NCBI GenBank assembly: GCA_965153355.1
Contig: OZ231126.1
Span: forward strand, 19,034,001-19,098,000
Source of the DNA: Flaccisagitta enflata
Taxonomy: Eukaryota > Chaetognatha > Sagittoidea > Aphragmophora
Length of the DNA: 64,000 nucleotides
Direction of reading: 5' to 3'
A program made the translations under genes and the position numbers. The notes under the pieces are model-generated. The model saw nothing but the letters and a program-made list of their open reading frames with translations. It searched no databases and had not been told where the DNA came from. How positions within the stretch are numbered: position 1 is the stretch's first letter; every line of letters starts with the position of its first letter. This document shows positions 1 to 8,582 of this stretch, in pieces.

Positions 1-218
1 AATTTTACTAAAATCTAGCAATTTTTAAATGAAATAAAAGAGCTAGGCCTCAATAACTATTTACAAATAGCCAAAACATTTGTTTGAATTATCAAAACTT
101 ATCCCAATCTAGCATGTTTTCATTACTAATATAATTTCTTTTCTTTATGTGCATAATCATGAGATGTTCTAAACAAAAATGATGAAATTCTTACATGGAA
201 TGTTGATGGAACATGAAA
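1..218. other. AT-rich DNA, no feature recognised
   Basis: This is AT-rich sequence with no open frame, repeat or RNA signal that I recognise. The first repeat begins just after it. Confidence 0.5.
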
Positions 219-358
219 AAAACAAGGCCGAATACACGGCCACCAGTTGCGGACGGGTGGGCAGGGGCGGAAATGCGCGTTTTCCCACTTTTCAACTCGA
301 GCGTGACGGACCGACCAACCAACCGACCGACCAACCGACCAACGGACGGCACGATTCG
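219..358 (+). mobile_element. HL-family interspersed repeat, divergent copy
   Basis: The copy starts with the family head AACAAGGCCGAATACACGG, followed by a GGACGGGTGGGCAGGGGC-type block, and ends in a (GACC/GACG)n tetranucleotide core. The palindromic tail of full copies is missing; the sequence runs directly into the inverted repeat at 350-482. It is a truncated or variant member of the family described at 10674-10886. Confidence 0.6.
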
Positions 359-482
359 TAATTAATGGGAAATACATTTACAAACAGACCATCGTCCAAT
401 TCCTTTTCATTCCACCTCAAAATTGTGTGCTGAATGCCGGAAAACCGTCGCGAAATATTTTTAGCTGTAATATTTTCGTCCA
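350..482 (-). repeat. Inverted-repeat partner of 3724-3902
   Basis: Read on the minus strand, this matches 3725-3858 closely by eye over about 130 bp. Shared blocks include ATATTTCGCGACGGTTTTCC and GAATTGGACGATGGT. The two copies lie in opposite orientation about 3.3 kb apart. No coding potential is evident. Confidence 0.75.
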
Positions 483-1140
483 TCGCCCTCTCCACCCAAG
501 GTATTGAAGATGCAAATCAGTTTTGAGCATAAAGGAGTCACTCTGATGATTAATGTCTGTGGAGACCCTTAGAATTGATGTTAATGTATAAAATAATTAG
601 CTTTTGAACAATTTGGTTGTTTGGTCTGACAATTTCCAGTCCCTACTGGATATTATGCTGGAATGGGTCGTCAACTGCATCTTCTTTACTCTTGAAGGCG
701 CCTTGTCAGATTCTTTTGTTTTTTGCGTGAAAGTGATATAGTTCCATGGATAGGTATCTGTTTGCATGTTGTAATTGCCTGGATGAGCGCTTCAGATAAT
801 CGGTATGCTCCAGCACCTCGTCAACCGCTTCTTACAGGGTAATATAGGAGATCTTGTCCTCAAATCAGCTTCCCAGACCTCATATCTGCTCTCAAGACCT
901 CCAGGCTTCAAATCAGCTTTCAATTCCTCAAATCTGCCCTTTAGGCATCAAGCCTGACGCCTGACCTCAAAACTGCTCTTCAGGCCAAACCAGTCGCTCA
1001 AGGGCAATATGTGGTCAGCAATACCCCTTACCCTGCTTTTCATGATTGTGAATCTGAGTGGGGTTAGCAGGGAAGCGGCCTGTCCATCCATCCATGAACT
1101 GAGGGCTGAGGGGGCAAATTTAAAGCGTGAGAAGGTTTTT
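483..1140. other. Intergenic DNA with a degenerate pyrimidine-rich minisatellite
   Basis: No gene was seen. From about 845 to 980 there is a decayed tandem repeat of the type CTCAAATCTGCTCTTCAGGC. At about 1000-1060 there is the sequence CAATATGTGGTCAGCAATAC, which recurs near other FB modules (39680, 25800, 47290). The rest holds nothing recognised. Confidence 0.45.
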
Positions 1141-1588
1141 TGGGCAGCGGCCCCAAAGGGGATGAAGTCCTGTAGAACACAGGGGGAATATGTCCATCTG
1201 TCCATATATATGTGCGTCTGTCCATCCGTACGTCCGTCCGTACCCCCCTTGCCTCATCTTCAGGGCTTTGTCTCCTTTCGGGCCTATTCTGACCCAAATT
1301 CTGCAAAATAGCCCAAATCCTAGCATAATGGCTCAAATTCAAGCAAAATAGCCCAAATCTAGCTAGTAACCCCCAATTTTGGCCTGAGGTCCATCATTTT
1401 GGCCTCTCAGACCTATGTTGTGGCCTTTGATTCTGACCAGATTTGAGCCATTTTGCTTGGTTTTGGGCCATTTTGCTTAGATTTGGGCCATTTTGCTTAG
1501 ATTTGGGCCATATGGCTGATGGACGGACAGATGGACAGATTTCCCCTGTGTTCTACAGGACTTCGTCCCCTTTGGGGCCGCTGCCCTG
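1141..1588 (+). repeat. FB module: foldback with internal minisatellite
   Basis: The left arm at 1141-1190 (GGGCAGCGGCCCCAAAGGGG, then GAAGTCCTGTAGAACACAGG) is repeated in reverse complement at 1541-1588, making a foldback of about 450 bp. Between the arms are decaying tandem units of about 25 bp of the type GCCCAAATNNAGCAAAATGG and its complement. Modules with the same arms recur across the window. The mobilisation mechanism is unknown. Confidence 0.75.
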
Positions 1589-1948
1589 CTCCCCCTCAAC
1601 TTAAATCACATGCTACTCAAGCAGGGCACGGGTACTGCTGACCATTTACTGCCTTTGGGTTGATTTGAAGCCTGAGTGGGCTCATTAGAGACCCAAGGCC
1701 TGATTTGAGGTCTGTTAGGGCTGAGTTGAGGTCTGTGAGAGCTGATTTGAGTCCTGTGAAGGCTGAGTTGAGGTATAAGAGGTCTGAAAGGCTGGATTTG
1801 AGGCCTGAGAGGGCTGACTTGAGGCCCTAGAGACCTGATTTGAGGCCTTATAGGTCTGATTTGAGGCCTGAGAGGCCTAATTTGAGGTCTGAGTTGCCAT
1901 GGGGGGGGGGGAACAAATTGAAGAACTATCAGATGAACAAACACACAT
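1589..1948. repeat. Minisatellite, TGATTTGAGGCCTGAGAGGGC-like units
   Basis: After a conserved flank (CTCCCCCTCAACTTAAATCA, also present in reverse complement near 25845) there are about 10 degenerate units of roughly 20-24 bp resembling GATTTGAGGCCTGAGAGGGC, spanning about 1660-1895. The long open frames over this stretch come from the periodicity and are not counted as genes. Confidence 0.6.
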
Positions 1949-2072
1949 CCCCCTGTGTTCTACAGGACTTTGTCCTCTTTGGTGCTGCTGCCCAAAAAAG
2001 GGGACCAACCAACCAACCAGCTGATGGACAGACATAGCAGGCTGTAGAGTCACGTAGCATGCGACTAAAAAA
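1949..2072 (+). mobile_element. FB right arm joined to an HL tail
   Basis: The FB right arm (CCCTGTGTTCTACAGGACTT through GCTGCTGCCC) lies at 1949-1995. It is followed directly by an HL-family tail: GACCAACCAACCAACC, then GACATAGCAGGCTGTAGAGT and GCATGCGACTAAAAA. The fusion of the two families is repeated at 2600-2743. Confidence 0.6.
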
Positions 2073-2203
2073 CAAGTCCTCAAATCAGCCCTCCAGGCCT
2101 CAAATCAGCTTTCAAGACCTCAAATCTGCCCTTTGAGCCTCAGGCCTGCCGCCTGATCTTAAATCTGCTCTTCAGGCGCAAAAAATAGTCCTGGGCCCTG
2201 CCT

Positions 2204-2650
2204 TAGATGGTGAAGTTGGAGCAGGGCAGCGGCCCCAAAGGGGTCGATGACCTATGCTTTCACACAGGGGAATTTTCTCCTCTTCCTCCTCCTCCTCTGT
2301 CCTCCCCCCCCCCCACCTCCAGGCCCATATCTCAGCCTAGAAGCCCATATCCCAGCCTCAAGGCCCAAATCCCAGTCTTGAGGCCCAAATATCTCGAAGC
2401 CAGAATTTGGGCCCCAAAGAAGGATTTTGGCTTTAGAATGGGATTTGGGCCTCGAAATTGGGATTTGGACCTCAAGACTGGGATGTGGGCCTCAAGACTG
2501 GGATTTGGGCCTTGACGCTGGGATATGGGCTTCTAGGCTGAGATATGGGCCTGGAGGTGGGGGGGTGCAGAGAAGGAGAAGGAGGAGGAGGAGAAAATTC
2601 CCCTGTGTGAAAGCATAGGTCATCAACCCCTTCGGGGCAGCTGCCCAAAA
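2204..2650 (+). repeat. FB module with GGGATTTGGGCCTCAAG minisatellite
   Basis: The left arm at about 2220-2280 contains GCGGCCCCAAAGGGGTCGAT and CCTATGCTTTCACACAGGGG. It returns in reverse complement at about 2585-2650. Between them are 20-bp units of the type GGGATTTGGGCCTCAAGACT, with the strand switching near 2400 so that the array itself can fold. A (TCC)n/(GGA)n tract adjoins each arm. Confidence 0.75.
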
Positions 2651-2743
2651 AGATGACCAACTAACCAACCAACTAATGGACAGACGGACAGATGGACAGA
2701 CATAGCAAGTTGACGAGTCACGTAGCATGTGAGCAAAAAAAAA
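2651..2743 (+). mobile_element. HL-family tail fragment
   Basis: The sequence shows GACCAACTAACCAACCAACT, alternating GGACAGACGGACAG units, then GACATAGCAAGTTGACGAGT and a mutated palindromic tail ending in AAAAAA. No head is present. A shorter tail remnant (AGCATGCGACTAAAAAG) follows at about 2836-2852. Confidence 0.55.
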
Positions 2744-2867
2744 AAGGCCAGATACAGGGGTCATTAGACCACTTGGGCATGAGCAGAGAGGGCAAAGAAT
2801 GTAAATCATAAAAAGATGTAAAATGTGATCAGCTTAGCATGCGACTAAAAAGTGCCATGTTCTGGTT

Positions 2868-2932
2868 TTTGGGCTGCGGCTCCAAAGGGTTCAAAGTCTT
2901 GTGGAACACTGTGGAACACAGGGGGAATATTG
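2868..2932 (+). repeat. FB left arm, solo
   Basis: A single arm of the FB family (TTTGGGCTGCGGCTCCAAAG, then GGAACACAGGGGGAATATT), with a small internal duplication of GTGGAACACT. No matching right arm was seen nearby. Confidence 0.5.
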
Positions 2933-2999
2933 TTTGTCCATCAGTTTGTCTGTCTGTCCCACCCCATTGGGCCTCTTACCCTGCAATCAAAAGCAACTG

Positions 3000-3723
3000 A
3001 TACCAGAAAAACCTTTATGGTGCCTAAGGTATTCATTTTGAGAAATTGTACTGATTTTGTCAGAAAGCACATCATTTGTTCATGCAAAATTTCAAAGCGC
3101 TGGCTTAAGCAATTTAGCTTCCATCTAGTTTTTAAATTTGATAAATTTGATAAAGTTTTAAAAATTTTTACTCTAAAATCGTGTTTTTGATTGACTATAC
3201 ATCAATATATCCTTTAAATTTTCACATGGATTGACTAGAAACCCCCAGATTGTTCATGATTGGGAGGTAATTGACCCTTTTTTTGCAAAACTTTTGATTT
3301 CTTAATATTTTTGTGGAGATTCAGAATGTGAATGACATGTGATGTGACACAAAACCTGCTCAAACAGAAACAATCCATTTATACTTGTATAGGGGCCATT
3401 TATTACTACCCCTGCCCACCAGCACACAATTTGGATAGCCATGTATCCAGCCAGATTTGCTGAAGAAAAAAAAACAGAAGGGACTCATGATTTTGGTCAT
3501 ATTTTGCCATTTTGGCCATTTTGGGCCCTTAAGGGGCCCCTGAAGGACCCTTCACGGGCCCTCAACCTGAATATATCCATGATCCATCTTTAATTTTTAA
3601 ATATCTTTCAAACAAGACCAACACCAAGTTTTTTTTTTCCAACCCGTTTAAAAATAATAAAGAAAATAAAGTAAACAATTATTTCCTATTTCTATCATCA
3701 AGAAGGCTGTAAAGATCAGCAGA
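3000..3723. other. Intergenic DNA with repeat remnants
   Basis: The AAAGCAACTGATACCAG block near 2990-3008 is inverted at about 4245-4262 and related to 56665-56690. At 3385-3450 there is a decayed HL head (minus strand), and at 3480-3570 a GGCCCTTAAGGGGCCCCTGA block resembling the repeats at 57870-58800. No gene was recognised. Confidence 0.4.
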
Positions 3724-3902
3724 CTGACGAAAATATTACAGCTGAAAATATTTCGCGACGGTTTTCCGGCATTCAGCACACAATTTTGGGTCGGAATGAC
3801 CAAGAATTGGACGATGGTATGTTTGTATATGTACTTCCCATTAATTACGAATCGTGACGGACGGACAAAGCCTCTTATAGAGTTGCGTGTCCGCAACTAA
3901 AA
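3724..3902 (+). repeat. Inverted-repeat copy with HL tail variant
   Basis: This is the plus-strand partner of 350-482. It continues into GTGACGGACGGACAAAGCCT and ends in the variant tail AGTTGCGTGTCCGCAACTAA, a stem-forming analogue of the palindrome in standard HL copies. It suggests an HL subfamily with a different interior. Confidence 0.65.
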
Positions 3903-4720
3903 ATGAAAAACTACACACAAAAATTATGAATACAGCGAAGCAAGCTTTTTTTCATAAATCTGGTGTAATCTCCTTCAAAAAATCTTTGATTTGAGACCAA
4001 TCCCAGCATTCTAGCTCAAAGCGTTCAAAAGTTACAGAGGTTTAAAGTGAGACTCCTCCATTCATGTCTGAAAGGAAAAGCTGAAATGCCTCAAATGATG
4101 TTACACTTAAAAATGATGTAAAGGCTAAACCAGTGGAAAAAAAGTGCTGAAATTTTGCATGGAAAAACCGCCGTAAATATGCTTTCAGATAGAAAAAATC
4201 CGAATTTTGAAATATGAATCATTTTGACACAATACATCTTTTGCTGGTATCAGTTGCTTTTGAAGACAGGGTACTTTTTGAAAAAAATCAGAGATGAATC
4301 TGTTATGGGGAGCGCATATATCAACAAGCAAGTTAAAGCATTGTTTTAGAAGATTTAGTACATCACTTTGGATTTTTGCATCAGCCAACATATGAGTGTC
4401 CTATTACGTCTCAATTTTACTCCAGATGATAATGTTGTGCCTAAAATTAAGAGTCTGGAGCAGGAAGAACCGATGGTTTCATATGAGAAACTGAAAAGTG
4501 TCACTAAGCCAAATGGAAGTGTTCAAAGCCTAGGCGGGACATCAGATGAGGTACTAAAAAAAAACATTCTTCACCCTCTTGATATTCATTCTGTAAATAA
4601 ACTTCCTGCTCCAGTGAACGTAGTCTGTTTTCCTAGGTGGTAGAAACCAGGCCAGTTTTAATAACGCCATGTATTGGTGTAGGCGAATAAAATCCTTTTT
4701 TTTTTAAATTTGAACTTAAG
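3903..4720. other. Repeat-derived DNA upstream of CTL1 exon 3
   Basis: About 3960-4350 resembles one arm of the foldback at 9952-11216 (shared TTTGAGACCAATC-type block) and the repeat at 56640-56835. An open frame at 4368-4643 has no homology that I recognise. Exons 1 and 2 of CTL1 are not visible here. Confidence 0.4.
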
Positions 4721-6205
4721 TGTATGGTTGGGAGCATCGGACACTGAGATAGAAGGGGAATGGTACTGGATGGATGAAAACGATGCAAAACACAATGCTT
4801 CTTCCATTCAATGGAACAAAGATCGAAAACAACCAGATGGCGACAAGAGGGAAAATTGTCTGATGCTGAGAATGTTTGGTTCAAATGCTAAATTGCACGA
4901 CGGAAATTGCGAAGATAAACGAAAGTTCTTGTGTCAACGTCTACAAAGAGGTGACAACTGACCATTCTGACAGGATTTGGCGTTGAAAAAAAAGGTTTTG
5001 TTTAACAATACAGTGACAGCTCTGATCAGAAAAGCTAGTCTTTTGTGCAGGGCATTCTGTAAAAGTATTCAAGGAAATGTTTTGGGTTTTTTTCATTTAC
5101 TCCGCTCCCTTGTACAATCAGAGTAAAATTCTCTGGCCAAGTTGTCAGGCACCTAACATTCTGTCTATTAATACATCAATGATCTATGTGCTCAAAGAAA
5201 AGTAACTACTTTCAATCTTTTTGAACACCCGTCATTTGAGAAAAATGTGCGCAAAAAAAAATCAGTTTGATTAATATGATAAGAAAAAGAAAACAAGCAA
5301 TTAAATGTAACTAATGAAAAAAATTGGATAAGTAAAAGATTGAGAAAAAAAAGAACCAAAAAAAATAAGTCGGGTCTGTAGGCAAAACTGAATTTCAGGT
5401 TTGGCCTCAAAACCGAGCCTCGGCCTTCTCACGGCCAGACCCGCAAGGCCTTACTCGGGATGGAATTTGACCATCGAGGCTTTTGCCCTAAGATGTCAAA
5501 TTGGATCCGAGACGAAATTTTGAGCTAGCTCCAAGGCTGGAATTTACGTAGGTCCGTTGGAGGGTTTGAAGAAGAAGAAAGATTCTCTGCTTCCATCATG
5601 GAATTCAGTTATAAATAGCTAAATCTCGTCTTTGATCAACTGACTATTTTCAGGGCCATGTGGTGGGAATGGCAAAATCAAATTGGGCTTGTTTGAGCAA
5701 CATGGAGATGACCAGCAGCAATTGGAATCTTATGAAATCCTACGGTGAAACATATTGTCAACTAGGGGTTAAGGAAAACAAGGCCGGAAACACGGCTACC
5801 CAAGTCGCTTGCGGGTGGGCAGGGGCCATATTTGAGGTCACACTATCATTTAGGCAAGAGCAGTAAGGCCAAAGACCGCCAAAAAAAAAAAAACGAACAA
5901 AAAAAGTAAAGTGTGACCGCTGGAGGGACCTACGGTTGAGGGAAAAAAAGCACAATGAATCTTTGTCGCGCGATATTTTTCTATATTACGATCATTCTTT
6001 TGATAATCCATTCATAGCATTACTCGATCACTCGTTTGATAGGCTACGTTTTCATTTCCGTTTCAGAGCGGCATATGACCATTTCCAATCCGATGGTAAA
6101 GAAGCCAATGAAAATTGCGACAAAATGGAAGTAAAATCTGCCACTTCCGGTAATGACGTCATCTTCACAGTTTCCTCTGGTAGTGGAAGTGGTGGGAATC
6201 ATTAA
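4721..6205 (+). CDS. CTL1: C-type lectin, 5'-incomplete (exons 3-5)
   Basis: Probable secreted carbohydrate-binding protein. Visible exons are 4721-4950, 5654-5744 and 6067-6205 (stop TAA), joined by introns with AG acceptors and GT donors in phases 1 and 2, exactly as in CTL2-4. Exon 3 codes the second half of a CTLD: WLGASD, WYWMDE, then the QPD triplet before the ENC cysteine, a LHD in place of WND, and the terminal FLCQ. Exons 4 and 5 code the C-terminal extension, PCGGNGKIKLGLF and AAYDHFQSDG...NENC, ending in a Gly/Ser-rich tail. The signal-peptide exon and first CTLD exon were not found in the 4.7 kb upstream, which is full of repeats; they may be lost or lie outside the window. QPD is the galactose-type motif in known CTLDs; specificity here is inference. 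Confidence 0.85.
5775..5920 (+). mobile_element. HL-family repeat in CTL1 intron 4
   Basis: The head AACAAGGCCGGAAACACGG is followed by GCGGGTGGGCAGGGGCCATA and a GGCAAGAGCAGTAAGGCC block, stopping at AAAGTAAAGTGTGACCG before the tetranucleotide core. It is a 3'-truncated copy starting 30 bp after the exon 4 donor. Confidence 0.75.
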
Positions 6206-6245
6206 CCAACAATTGGTCCAACATAGATGGCTCAAACCATTTTCA

Positions 6246-6310
6246 TTAGTTGCGGACACGCAATTCTATAAGAGGCTTTGTCCGTCTGTCTGCCTGTTGG
6301 TCTGTGATGA
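6246..6310 (-). mobile_element. HL-family tail fragment downstream of CTL1
   Basis: On the minus strand this reads as a core-plus-tail fragment: GACAGACGGACAAAGCCTCT, then a GTTGCGTGTCCGCAACT-like mutated tail. It begins about 40 bp past the CTL1 stop codon, so it may fall in the 3' UTR. Confidence 0.5.
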
Positions 6311-6640
6311 TCTAGCCGAATAGCGTGGAAACGCGCATTTATTACGCCGCAGTCATAATTGTCCGTGTGTGTGAGTGAGCTTGGGGTGGGGATGGCATGA
6401 ATGGGGTTGTATATGCTCCAGCCCAATCGTCCGCAACATTATTTTTACCCCGCGTCACTCGTTCATGGGGGAAACAGTGTGTCCCCATTATTGCGAATTT
6501 TATTTCTCTCTTTTCTCAAATCTAAGTGGCTTGAATTAAACATCTAAAGCATCGTGTCCTAGACTTGATTTTATTATCAAAAGCACTTTATTGTGTATCA
6601 CATGATTATAACCGAAACTCGACCTCGCTAGTCAGGTCAT
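6311..6640. other. Intergenic, nothing recognised
   Basis: Contains a short GTGTGTGAGTGAG tract and AT-rich DNA but no gene or repeat family that I recognise. Confidence 0.4.
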
Positions 6641-6960
6641 GAAACCGGTCAGCTAGCATCTTAGAAGACCACCTGCGAAGAGAGGAGGGTTGGCCTTCCG
6701 GTGGTCCTACGTCCCCAGTTCTCCGCCCCGGCCCTAGCTCCTCGCGATGCTCAACCTAAATCCCGCGATGCCTCAGCTATGGCTCCCTGCGGTGCCTTAG
6801 CGATGGCTCCCTGCGATGCCACCGGTGAGGTTCTTTTCAGTAGCGTTCTACGCGAAACTGTGACTCGGAATTTCAGCCCGTCGGTTGGCCAATTTGCTTT
6901 ATAAGGAGAAAATCATCGTTTTACAAGTCTTCCAGTGTCAGATAGTGATAAAAAGAGTTA
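6641..6960 (+). promoter_or_regulatory. GC-richer block with CCAAT and TATA-like boxes
   Basis: This 320-bp block is clearly richer in G+C than its neighbours and contains short direct repeats (GCGATGGCTCCCTGCGATGC). It ends with CCAAT at 6889-6893 and TTTATAAGG at 6898-6906. It could be a promoter for CTL2 (ATG 1.7 kb downstream), or part of a solo LTR. No direct repeat defining an LTR was seen, so the call is tentative. Confidence 0.25.
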
Positions 6961-7460
6961 GAAACTGTGAAAAAGTGATAAAGAGTAACAAAAACTGCTT
7001 GAAAAATAGCTTGGAATTATCAAAAGTGGATTGGTACAAACAACGTTAAAAACGTTTGTCTAAAGCCATTTTAGTCTCGCACTCGGTGCTGGCCTTGTTT
7101 TTTATCCCTCCTCAACGTTTTTCTCCTCGTCGAGGCGATCGAAGGTTGACAAATGACGAGTCTAGGTCGAAGTAAGTCTCGAGTGCCGCATAAAGTAGAA
7201 AATGACCAGACGCGAGATAATCATTAAAAAGATAAAAGAGAGTCCGGCAGTGTAATGCGCACACTCCGTTGAAATTGATTATCTCAGCTCATCTGATAGC
7301 TACAGTGATGAAATCACCATTTCAGCAGGGGCATTGAGCAACAATGTAAAAAAATGTCTTTTTAAACATTATCACCCATCAACCAATAGCCACCCAACCA
7401 ACACTAATTGAGTTCACATTCATGAGACTAATATCATTTGAAGGAAAAGGTATCAACAAT

Positions 7461-7565
7461 ATCAAGGTCGGATACATGTCTACCAAAGTCAGGTGCAGGA
7501 GGGCTGGGGCAGGCTAACCAAGCGTTTGGGCAGGGGCAGTAACGCAAAAACTGCCTGTAACCGCC
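7461..7565 (+). mobile_element. HL-family head fragment
   Basis: CAAGGTCGGATACATGTCTA is followed by the GGGCAGGGGCAGTAACGC block and ends at AACCGCC. It is divergent and lacks the core and tail. Confidence 0.5.
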
Positions 7566-7730
7566 AATAAAGTTAATTGACTACAATTGTCTTGCAACAG
7601 GTCGATCCTCATCCCTCAGTGAGTCGGCGGTAATGCTTTCGATGACGGAAAGTACGAGTGACAGGAGCAAACTGGAGATTATCCATTGACTTAGTGTCAT
7701 CACTCGTCATTCCATGATGACCAGTAGTGG

Positions 7731-7734
<4 letters not shown>

Positions 7735-7821
<87 letters not shown>

Positions 7822-7870
7822 GACAGACAGACAGAGACAGACAGAGACAGACAGAGACAGACAGACAGAC

Positions 7871-7903
<33 letters not shown>

Positions 7904-7971
7904 GACAGAGACAGAGACAGAGACAGACAGAGACAGAGAAGAGCTAAAAGATGTTTGAAAAAATCAAAGAC

Positions 7972-8018
<47 letters not shown>

Positions 8019-8046
8019 CACGCACGCACGCACGCACGCACACACA

Positions 8047-8100
<54 letters not shown>

Positions 8101-8101
8101 C
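7735..8101. repeat. Compound microsatellites (GA)n, (GACA)n, (GA)n, (CACG)n, (CA)n
   Basis: Pure GA dinucleotides at about 7735-7813 grade into GACAGA/GACA units to 7940. A second GA run occupies 7976-8016, then CACG/CACGCA and CA runs to about 8095. Long reading frames over this block are translations of the repeats (RERE, SLSL, CVCV). Confidence 0.95.
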
Positions 8102-8169
8102 GCACGCGCACGTGGAATTGATTGGATTAATTTGAGCAGAAAAGGTTTTAATAGTCTGAAGAAGCCTTC

Positions 8170-8346
8170 TATAGATCCGAATCCAGGGACATAGTGGCTG
8201 TAGCTTCCATACAACCACGCTCCCATACTACCAGAAATGTCTTGCAATAATGTCTCGCACTGATCGCAAGTTGCGATTTGATACCATGGCAGTCCACAGC
8301 CATTATTTTGCCCTCTTTTATTGAACATACGTATCTGAAACTTCAT
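8170..8346 (-). other. Protein-like open segment with CxxC, unassigned
   Basis: On the minus strand a frame starting at the ATG ending at 8346 reads through a non-repetitive segment containing CGLPWYQIATCDQCETLLQD and then GAWLYGSYSHYVPGFG, before running into the microsatellites. Composition is protein-like (Cys, Trp, Tyr spread), unlike most shadow frames here. I do not recognise the family. It could be an exon of an unrelated gene, a transposon fragment or chance. No matching exon was found nearby. Confidence 0.25.
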
Positions 8347-8582
8347 AAAAGAGGAGACAATAGCTAATGGAAAGATAATGGCTCAACTGGAAAACGTCTT
8401 GTATTACCTACCAATGTTTTTTCAGTCGCAACCAAAATTGAGGCTCATATTTCAGCAGTGTTATGATTTGTTTTACCATGGCAACCTCAAATCTCCGCAA
8501 CGGAGTGTATTGATTTTCCAATGCCCACTGCCCAGTCAAAATCTCATTCGTGGTTTAGTGGCTTTCATCACCGACGGAAGTA
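8347..8582 (+). promoter_or_regulatory. Presumed 5' flank of CTL2
   Basis: Unique-looking sequence immediately upstream of the CTL2 start codon, free of the dispersed repeats found on both sides. No definite TATA box was identified. It presumably holds the 5' UTR and proximal promoter. Confidence 0.3.

Noticed and set aside
2207-2515. Plus-strand frame with WDLG-type repeats
   Set aside because: Derived from the 20-bp FB minisatellite. Similar frames occur in other modules and on both strands.
4368-4643. A 91-codon frame considered as CTL1 exon 2
   Set aside because: It lacks the conserved exon 2 pattern (DGNFYR, WEDAR, C, GARLAII) and any suitable phase-1 acceptor and phase-2 donor pair.
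7609-8346. A 245-codon minus-strand frame
   Set aside because: Most of it translates (GA)n, (GACA)n and (CA)n microsatellites. Only the segment at its start (8170-8346) has protein-like composition and is noted separately.
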